Assembly: GCA_029213195.1 (NCBI GenBank)
Contig: JARGNI010000049.1
Location: forward strand, 1 to 36,694
Reading direction: 5' to 3'
Length of the DNA: 36,694 nucleotides
Origin: Verrucomicrobiales bacterium
Lineage (GTDB): Bacteria; Verrucomicrobiota; Verrucomicrobiia; Verrucomicrobiales; DEV007
Of the stretch, positions 31,561 through 36,694 are shown piece after piece. The position numbers and the translations under genes are program-made. The notes below the pieces were generated by a model that ran no database searches, was not told the DNA's origin, and worked only from the letters and a program-made list of their open reading frames with translations. Each line of letters starts with the position of its first letter. The first letter of the stretch is position 1.

Positions 31561-33510
31561 TCAGGATGCGGTCTCGATTCTCACGAAGGGAGGAATCGGA
31601 CACCCCATGGCGTCTGCGATCGCTCGAATGAGCTCGGCTTCCCGACTGGCGACGTAGCCGTCGGCGAGGACGCTGCAGCTGGCCGCGTCGAGGAAGTGTT
31701 TTTTCACGATGGGAGAAGCAAAGGCGATTCGATCGAGCGCCTCATCGACCTGGGCGAGACCACACTGCTCGGGAGGGAGGAAGGGGATAGACGCCGAAGT
31801 GAAATTGGCGAGTCGTTCCGTTGCTTCTCGAAAAGCGGCTTCCTGGGCCGAGGTGTCATCGGGGTGACTCATCGCCGCCAGCGTTGTCAGTAGCACGCCG
31901 GTCTCCTTTCGGATCCGATGAAAGTCCTTGTAGCGAATTCGATCGGGGCGGCGCTGCTCGAAGAACGCGTCGAGGTGCCGATTGATGACTTTGAGCAGGG
32001 AGAACTCGAAGAGATCGACTTGACGATCACTTTCGATGAGATGCTGGGTGAGCGATTTGAACTGCGCGTATTCCTTCCTCGAGAGATGGCGGAGAGTGGG
32101 CAGGGCGAGGTCGATCAGACCAAACTTGATGCGAGAATGGGCGTCCTGCAATTCGTGAGAGAGGGCTGAAACGGTTTCGATGATGTCTTCGCCCGCTATA
32201 CTTCCGAGGTGCTGGAGCTCTTCCCTTCGCAGGGTCTCATCCTGCGCGAGGAGGAGGGAAAACACGATGGCCTGGGCGCCGAATTGGGACCGGCAGAGTT
32301 CGATCCAGGGTTCAGGGAGCGAGGCATAGAGATCGCGTCCCAACTGCACTTGCTCGGGGTGGACCATGCTCATGCTTTCCACTGCCTGGCTCTGGGTGAG
32401 TGGGAGATCCTCCTTGTCGGAGAGCATGGAAACGGGGGAGCCAGAGGAAAGACCCGACAACTGCGAGGTGTTTTGATCCGTTGCCGGAGAAATCGGAATG
32501 AGCCGTTCGTTCTTGAGTTCCCCATCCCAGTGGGGGAGGAGTCGGCGGATCCGCTTTTCGAGGGGTGGATGGGTCGCGAATGCCATGGATCGAAAGGCAT
32601 TGCCAAAAAAGAGATGGCTGGCATCCCGCGCCATGGGGTGCTCGACACGGGAACCTTCCGCGAGCCCGCCGATCTTCATCAATGCTCCGGCCAAACCGTC
32701 CGGATTTCTTGTAAACTGAACCGCGGAGGCGTCGGCAAGAAATTCCCGTTGCCTTGAGACGGAAGCCTTGATGAGATTTCCGAAAAAGTTCCCGACATAG
32801 CCGATCGCGAGAAGTCCGAGTCCGGCCACGAGCATCACCATCGCAGCTCCCGCTCCTTCTCGACGGCTCGAATGCATGCCTCCACGGACGCCGAAACGCA
32901 TGATCAATTCTCCCATCAGCGCGAGAAAGAGAATCCCGAAGAGGATGGACATGAGGCGAATGTTCAGCCGCATGTCTCCGTTGAGAATGTGCGAGAATTC
33001 GTGCGCCATGACCCCCTGGAGCTCATCTCTCGTCAGCAGGGTCATGCATCCCCGGGTCACCCCGATGACGGCATCGCTCGTTGTCTTGCCTGCGGCAAAG
33101 GCATTGATCGATTCTTCGGAATCGAGCAGGAAGACGGTGGGGACCGGGACACCTGAGGCGATCGCCATTTCCTCGACTACGTTCAGCAATCGGCGTTCGT
33201 GATAGTCCGTCGTGTTGAGATCCAGCTCTCTTCCACCCAATTCCCGGGCGACGACGGCGCCCCCGCCGGAGAGTTGGGCGGCCTTGAAAGCGCTCGCGAT
33301 GAAGACGACTCCTGCGGTTCCGATCGCGACGTAGAGAAAGGTTTCCGGTCTCCAGAGAGGTTGGGGGCCGGGTTGGTCATCGAGAAAGAAGAGAATCCCG
33401 GTCGCCAGCGCGTAGGTGGCGACGATGATCCCAAGGACGGCGAGTACGAAATAAAAGATGAGGACGCCGGTCTTCTTCCGGGCCTGCTCCTGGTGCTCGA
33501 AGAAATCCAT
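31561..33510 (-). CDS. M48-family membrane metalloprotease with long C-terminal extension
   Basis: Protein of 649 aa. Two membrane segments lie near residues 16-42 and 58-75; the zinc-binding motif is H170-E-F-S-H174 (GVMAHEFSHILNGD), followed by two further hydrophobic segments (about 185-205 and 222-242) and a distal Glu in RQREFLADASAVQ. This is the HtpX/M48 arrangement up to about residue 345. The remaining 300 or so residues (from about RLIPISPATDQ) are a soluble extension. Its helical end (REAELIRAIADAMGCPIPPF) resembles a TerB-like domain. HtpX itself is only about 290 aa. It is 46 bp downstream of lemA on the same strand, the common LemA/M48 partnership. It would cleave membrane or misfolded proteins at the inner membrane. 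Confidence 0.88.
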   Translation of the reverse strand: MDFFEHQEQARKKTGVLIFYFVLAVLGIIVATYALATGILFFLDDQPGPQPLWRPETFLYVAIGTAGVVFIASAFKAAQLSGGGAVVARELGGRELDLNTTDYHERRLLNVVEEMAIASGVPVPTVFLLDSEESINAFAAGKTTSDAVIGVTRGCMTLLTRDELQGVMAHEFSHILNGDMRLNIRLMSILFGILFLALMGELIMRFGVRGGMHSSRREGAGAAMVMLVAGLGLLAIGYVGNFFGNLIKASVSRQREFLADASAVQFTRNPDGLAGALMKIGGLAEGSRVEHPMARDASHLFFGNAFRSMAFATHPPLEKRIRRLLPHWDGELKNERLIPISPATDQNTSQLSGLSSGSPVSMLSDKEDLPLTQSQAVESMSMVHPEQVQLGRDLYASLPEPWIELCRSQFGAQAIVFSLLLAQDETLRREELQHLGSIAGEDIIETVSALSHELQDAHSRIKFGLIDLALPTLRHLSRKEYAQFKSLTQHLIESDRQVDLFEFSLLKVINRHLDAFFEQRRPDRIRYKDFHRIRKETGVLLTTLAAMSHPDDTSAQEAAFREATERLANFTSASIPFLPPEQCGLAQVDEALDRIAFASPIVKKHFLDAASCSVLADGYVASREAELIRAIADAMGCPIPPFVRIETAS

Positions 33511-33556
33511 TCTGTCTCGTTCGTCCCTGCCTCGAATGGCTCGTGCCGGGGGCGGT

Positions 33557-34153
33557 TCAGAACTTCACTTCGACCGCATCCCGCTCGGAGTCATCGGATA
33601 CTTCGAAGAGGGTAGCGGGGACAAATTGGAACATCCCCGCGATGAAGTTGGACGGAAAGGTCTCCAGCTTGTTGTTGAAGTGCATCACGGAGTCATTGTA
33701 GGCCTGGCGGGCAAAAGCGACCTTGGACTCGGTGGAAGTGAGCTCCTCCTGCAACTGTAGCATGTTCTGGTTGCTGCGGAGATCAGGGTAGGCCTCGGAA
33801 AGGGCAAAAAACTTCCCCAGAACACCACCAAGCCCGGCTTCTGCAGCGGCAAGTTGGGAGAGATCGGCTCCTCCCTGTTCGGGCGAGGCTGAGGACCTTG
33901 CCGATTCTGCAGCATTTCGAGCCTGGATTACGGCTTCCAGCGTCTCTTTCTCGTGAGCCATATAAGACTTGGCCGTCTCAACCAGGTTGGGAATCAGGTC
34001 GTGACGGCGCTTCAGCTGTACGTCGATCTGGGCGAAGGCGTTCCGGTATTTGTTTCGCTGGCGAACGAGGCCGTTGTAGAGACCGATCACGAGAAAGATC
34101 GGAATCGCGATGAGAACAACGACGACAAGGATGATGAGGATAAGGTAGCTCAT
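33557..34153 (-). CDS. LemA family protein
   Basis: Protein of 198 aa. An N-terminal membrane segment (about residues 3-26) is followed by a helical coiled-coil domain with the LemA pattern YNGLVRQRNKYRNAFAQIDV, then KRRHDLIPNLVETAKSYM, then SEAYPDLRSNQNMLQLQEELTS and AFARQAYNDSVMHFNN. LemA proteins expose the C-terminal domain outside the inner membrane; function is unknown. The M48 protease gene follows with a 46-bp gap, an arrangement seen widely. It diverges from the ExbB/TolQ-like gene across an AT-rich 222-bp region. Confidence 0.92.
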   Translation of the reverse strand: MSYLILIILVVVVLIAIPIFLVIGLYNGLVRQRNKYRNAFAQIDVQLKRRHDLIPNLVETAKSYMAHEKETLEAVIQARNAAESARSSASPEQGGADLSQLAAAEAGLGGVLGKFFALSEAYPDLRSNQNMLQLQEELTSTESKVAFARQAYNDSVMHFNNKLETFPSNFIAGMFQFVPATLFEVSDDSERDAVEVKF

Positions 34154-34313
34154 AATAGTTGGTGGCTCCGATGAAGATAGAGTGACTCCGTTCAGAAATC
34201 GAACAGAACATCGTCAGTCCAGACCCTCTTTGCGATTACAAAAAATGCGTCGGTTTCTCCTTCGAGCCCGCCCATTTTTTTGAATCTAAAGAAGAAAAGG
34301 CTCGTCCAATCGG

Positions 34314-34356
34314 TTGTTTTTTGTTAATTTTGGTTAATATTATAAAATTATTAACC
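34314..34356 (+). promoter_or_regulatory. AT-rich promoter with palindrome over the -10 element
   Basis: TTGTTT (34314-34319) and TATTAT (34338-34343) are spaced by 18 nt. The -10 lies within an inverted repeat: GGTTAATA (34332-34339) and TATTAACC (34349-34356), with a 9-nt spacer. GTTAAT also occurs once more upstream, at about 34323-34328. A regulator bound here would cover the -10 element, so repression is plausible. It precedes the ExbB/TolQ-like gene at 34376. The base composition is far more AT-rich than the surrounding genes. Confidence 0.5.
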
Positions 34357-34375
34357 GTTTTGCTGCGTCTGAGTC

Positions 34376-35335
34376 ATGAACCCGATTCTTTTTGATTTCC
34401 CGAGTTTGGGGAGCATTCAATCTGCCCTCGACCAGCCGGTCTTTCCTGGAAAGCTTGTCATCTGGCTCCTTTTCATGCTTTCGATCGTGAGTTGGGTCAT
34501 GATCCTTTCCAAGGCGCTCCAGCTTTGGAAGATTCGAAAAGCCGATCGGGATTTCGGGATTCGACTTCGTCAGGCGAATACGACCCTTGAATTGTTTGAA
34601 GCCGGATGGCGAGATGAGTTTTCCCTGCAGTTCCTCATCTATCTCGCCGGGGCCCGGGAGACTGCCTTTCAGCTCCTTGGGTCCCGGAATCCGGTCCGTG
34701 AGATGCATCGCAAGATCCAGGAAGCAGGAAAGCTGTCCGATCAACAGGGCAGTTTCCTCGAAGGAGCCTTCAATGCTGGCTTGCGGCAGGCCACGATGAA
34801 ATTGAGATCCGGTGTGGCCGGTCTCCGTTTTGTCGTCGCCTTCGCGTCCTTGCTCGGGATCATCGGCTGCGTGTGGACGCTGATGAGTGGATTTGATGCC
34901 CAGCAGTCCGATCAGCCTCTCGGCCCCGTCGTCGGGACGGCCCTCGGCTTTCTTGCTATCGCCCTTCTTGTCGTCACTCCCGCGATCTTGGCAAGGCTTG
35001 CGTTTTCGATTCATCTCGAAAAGCGAACTTACGAGCTGGAGAAATTCCGCGACGATATCGCCCGTCTCTTCGAAAGAAAATTTGCCCTCATCGAAGTGGC
35101 TGCCGTCGCATCCCGCGATGCCGACCACGTCGATCCGGAGCCTCGGGACGAGGATCGGGAGCCCGAAAACCAGGTTGAATTCCCTCCTTCGGAAGCTCCG
35201 GATGGGAAGAAAAAGCGCTATCACTCGGTTCGTGATCGGCTGCTTCGTCCTCCGGGCGAACCAAGAGGAGGAGATGAGTTTTCCTCGCTGAATCCCATTG
35301 CCCGGCAGACCCGTGCCGCGGAATCCCCCAGTTGA
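34376..35335 (+). CDS. MotA/TolQ/ExbB proton-channel family protein
   Basis: Protein of 319 aa. Membrane segments are at about residues 22-44 (KLVIWLLFMLSIVSWVMILSKAL), about 148-170 (LRFVVAFASLLGIIGCVWTLM) and about 182-206. The last two match the conserved LGLLGTVxG-type and following helix of ExbB/TolQ. Between the first two lies a large cytoplasmic loop with helical charged residues, as in the family. The C-terminal tail after residue 230 is long, acidic/Arg-rich and disordered, which is unusual. ExbB/TolQ act with ExbD/TolR in a proton-driven complex; no ExbD or TolR gene follows here. Instead a single-pass linker protein lies 27 bp downstream. Assignment is by topology and motif. Confidence 0.75.
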   Translation: MNPILFDFPSLGSIQSALDQPVFPGKLVIWLLFMLSIVSWVMILSKALQLWKIRKADRDFGIRLRQANTTLELFEAGWRDEFSLQFLIYLAGARETAFQLLGSRNPVREMHRKIQEAGKLSDQQGSFLEGAFNAGLRQATMKLRSGVAGLRFVVAFASLLGIIGCVWTLMSGFDAQQSDQPLGPVVGTALGFLAIALLVVTPAILARLAFSIHLEKRTYELEKFRDDIARLFERKFALIEVAAVASRDADHVDPEPRDEDREPENQVEFPPSEAPDGKKKRYHSVRDRLLRPPGEPRGGDEFSSLNPIARQTRAAESPS

Positions 35336-35362
35336 CGAACCGAGTCCCTTCCCCTGATTCCC

Positions 35363-35965
35363 ATGAAACTCAGCTTCCAGACCTTTTGCCTGATCTTTGT
35401 CGTGACGATCCTTCACCTCGTCGCGATCACCTTGTTCGCTCCGCTCACCAAATCCGCGTCCGATTACTTCGCTACTCTCGATGTCGAGACCATGCTCGAA
35501 AATGGGAGAGAAGATCTCGCGGCTTTGCGGAACGAGGAAATGCAGCTGCCGGAGACGTCAATCGCGAACGAGGAAGAATGGGTTTCCGAGGAAATCGATT
35601 TGCGGGAGCCTGCTTCGGTGAAACCTGCGGCGGAAGTTGGGGAAACAGCCGAAGAAAAAGTAGCCGCGGCCCTTCTGAGGAAAGAAGAAGAAATCCTCGA
35701 GGAGAATTCTGCGACCGTGGAAGCTGAAACTCCTGCTGTAGCGATCTCGGAACCGGCTCGGGGAGCGATTGCCGACGTGCGTATTCTCTCGGAGAGAGTT
35801 GGTCGTCCTGAGTTGCTTGTTCCTTCAGGAGATCCTCAGGAGGAAGCCAATCCATCAAAGACACCGGATCCCGTGACCCGGGCAGAGCCTGCTCATTCGG
35901 GAGCCATCTCCAAGACTGCGCCGAGTGCTCCTCGGCTTCAGATTCGCGAGATCCGGCCGCTCTGA
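35363..35965 (+). CDS. Single-pass membrane protein with acidic linker (TonB/TolA-like N-terminus)
   Basis: Protein of 200 aa. Residues 5-26 form one transmembrane segment after a three-residue tail, with His18 inside it (VVTILHLVAITLF). The rest is a Glu/Ala/Pro-rich stretch (for example EKVAAALLRKEEEILEE) without recognisable globular folding. A TonB C-terminal domain is absent. The SxxxH motif of TonB is not matched exactly; Thr15 is three residues before His18. It follows the ExbB/TolQ-like gene after 27 bp and is probably cotranscribed, so a TonB/TolA-like transmission role in an energised complex is a reasonable guess. Not recognised as a named family. Confidence 0.55.
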   Translation: MKLSFQTFCLIFVVTILHLVAITLFAPLTKSASDYFATLDVETMLENGREDLAALRNEEMQLPETSIANEEEWVSEEIDLREPASVKPAAEVGETAEEKVAAALLRKEEEILEENSATVEAETPAVAISEPARGAIADVRILSERVGRPELLVPSGDPQEEANPSKTPDPVTRAEPAHSGAISKTAPSAPRLQIREIRPL

Positions 35966-36055
35966 TTGCGTCTTCGCCAGGATCGGGGCGAAATTGGAAG
36001 GTGGATCTGTTTGCCGTGGGCAAAGGCTGCTCGTATGGTTTCGCGGTAATCCTCC

Positions 36056-36640
36056 ATGAACGTTCCGAATCAGCTCACCGTCGCCCGACTGTTTCTTTCC
36101 TTTGTCTTTGTGGCTCTTCTTTCCCTGGAGGATCTTCCTTATTCGAAGACTGCCGCCTTGGTCGTATTCGTAATCGCTTCGATCACCGACTTTCTTGATG
36201 GTTATCTGGCCCGGAAGCACGGATTGATCACCAACTTCGGGAAGTTGATGGACCCACTCGCGGACAAGGTGCTCATGTGTGCGGGCTTTGTCCTCCTGAC
36301 CCGCCTGGAATTGATTCCGGCCTGGATTGTTGTTGTCATCCTCGCCCGGGAGTTTCTGGTGACGGGGCTCCGTCTTCTCGCTTCCGCGGAAGGAGTCGTT
36401 CTCGCTGCGGAAAGTCTCGGGAAGTACAAGACGATTTTCCAGATTGTCACGGTCATCTACTTTTTGCTCTACCTCGCCGCCGGGGAAGCGCTTCTTCGCT
36501 TTCTCGAGCCCGTCTTCAATGCCTTCTATTTCGGGCCGGATCACCTTGGCCTGTTGCTCATCTGGATCAGCCTGATTCTGACGGTCTGGTCCGGTTGGAG
36601 TTACGTCTGGAAGAATCGGAAGCTGCTCGGGGATATGTAG
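36056..36640 (+). CDS. pgsA: CDP-diacylglycerol--glycerol-3-phosphate 3-phosphatidyltransferase (PgsA)
   Basis: Protein of 194 aa, family-typical length. The CDP-alcohol phosphotransferase signature is complete: D45-x2-D48-G-x2-A-R53-x8-G62-x3-D66-x3-D70, in DFLDGYLARKHGLITNFG and the LMDPLADK after it. These residues bind the metal and CDP-diacylglycerol. The N-terminal MNVPNQLTVARL is also typical. Five or six membrane helices follow. It makes phosphatidylglycerophosphate, the precursor of phosphatidylglycerol and cardiolipin, in the inner membrane. A related phosphatidyltransferase is possible but less likely. The stop codon abuts the tandem repeat at the right edge. Confidence 0.93.
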   Translation: MNVPNQLTVARLFLSFVFVALLSLEDLPYSKTAALVVFVIASITDFLDGYLARKHGLITNFGKLMDPLADKVLMCAGFVLLTRLELIPAWIVVVILAREFLVTGLRLLASAEGVVLAAESLGKYKTIFQIVTVIYFLLYLAAGEALLRFLEPVFNAFYFGPDHLGLLLIWISLILTVWSGWSYVWKNRKLLGDM

Positions 36641-36694
36641 GTCACGGGTCACGGGTCACGGGTCACGGGTCACGGGTCACGGGTCACGGGTCAC
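36641..36694. repeat. Heptamer tandem repeat, about 7.7 copies, open at the right edge
   Basis: The unit GTCACGG is repeated seven times without mismatch, plus a partial GTCAC, beginning directly after the pgsA stop codon. The array continues to the last base of the window, so its full length is unknown. The unit length is not a multiple of three and no ORF extends into it from pgsA. Perfect identity suggests recent slippage expansion or an assembly break in a repeat. Confidence 0.9.

Noticed and set aside
36641-36694. CRISPR array at the right edge
   Set aside because: The unit is a 7-bp contiguous repeat with no spacers and no cas genes in the window.
1-36694. tRNA or rRNA genes
   Set aside because: No cloverleaf-like or rRNA-like segment was recognised in the short intergenic gaps; this was by eye, so a covariance-model scan would be the decisive test.

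Overview
The window looks like chromosomal DNA of a Gram-negative bacterium of the Verrucomicrobiota (or a close PVC-superphylum relative). This is inferred from gene content: FGly-type sulfatases, a RAYT transposase relic, an autotransporter-domain protein, a lipase-maturation-factor homologue, an alpha-2-macroglobulin/PbpC pair, dense gene packing and weak Shine-Dalgarno sequences. Both ends lie in repeats: a dispersed 24-nt motif at 13-36 and a heptamer tandem array at 36641-36694. The window may therefore be a whole assembly contig broken at repeats. No rRNA, tRNA, CRISPR array, intact insertion sequence or prophage was seen.

Layout. (1) 1-3.9 kb is the accessory end: a sulfatase N-terminus running off the left edge, a secreted MAM-like/autotransporter protein, a deleted RAYT gene between inverted GGGGTCAGG motifs, and two small membrane-anchored proteins of unknown function. 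(2) 3.9-6.05 kb, minus strand: a HELTH putative metallopeptidase and a multi-pass lipase-maturation-factor homologue. (3) 6.1-8.85 kb, plus strand: an inner-membrane protein joining a TonB-like SxxxH membrane segment to an OmpA peptidoglycan-binding domain, then queF-queC (queuosine precursor, overlapping by ATGA) and a stand-alone cyclic-nucleotide-binding protein. (4) 8.87-12.8 kb: a calcineurin-like phosphoesterase (minus), a DUF4870 protein, a UvrD/PcrA-like helicase and an A-type Fe-S carrier. (5) 12.8-17.3 kb, minus: a sulfatase behind a DUF3147 membrane protein, and a PBP1A-like protein whose transpeptidase SxxK motif is degenerate. (6) 17.4-21.7 kb: a MidA-type methyltransferase, an atypical SDR, a COG1407-type phosphoesterase and lysS. 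(7) 22-31.4 kb: a secreted caspase-fold protease with an EF-hand loop converges on pbpC and a thioester-bearing alpha-2-macroglobulin. (8) 31.5-34.2 kb, minus: LemA followed by a long M48 protease. (9) 34.4-36.6 kb, plus: an ExbB/TolQ-like channel protein, a TonB/TolA-like anchored linker protein and pgsA.

The dominant theme is the cell envelope: peptidoglycan synthesis (two class A PBPs), periplasmic protease defence (A2M), membrane proteases (M48/LemA), energised envelope complexes (ExbB-like protein, the TonB/OmpA chimera, the anchored linker) and phospholipid synthesis. The items most worth following are the TonB-N/OmpA-C chimera, the PBP1A without SxxK Ser/Lys, the secreted caspase-like EF-hand protein, and the ExbB plus linker pair with no ExbD beside it. 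I see no defence island or other system that is clearly new as a whole; these are individual unusual architectures.
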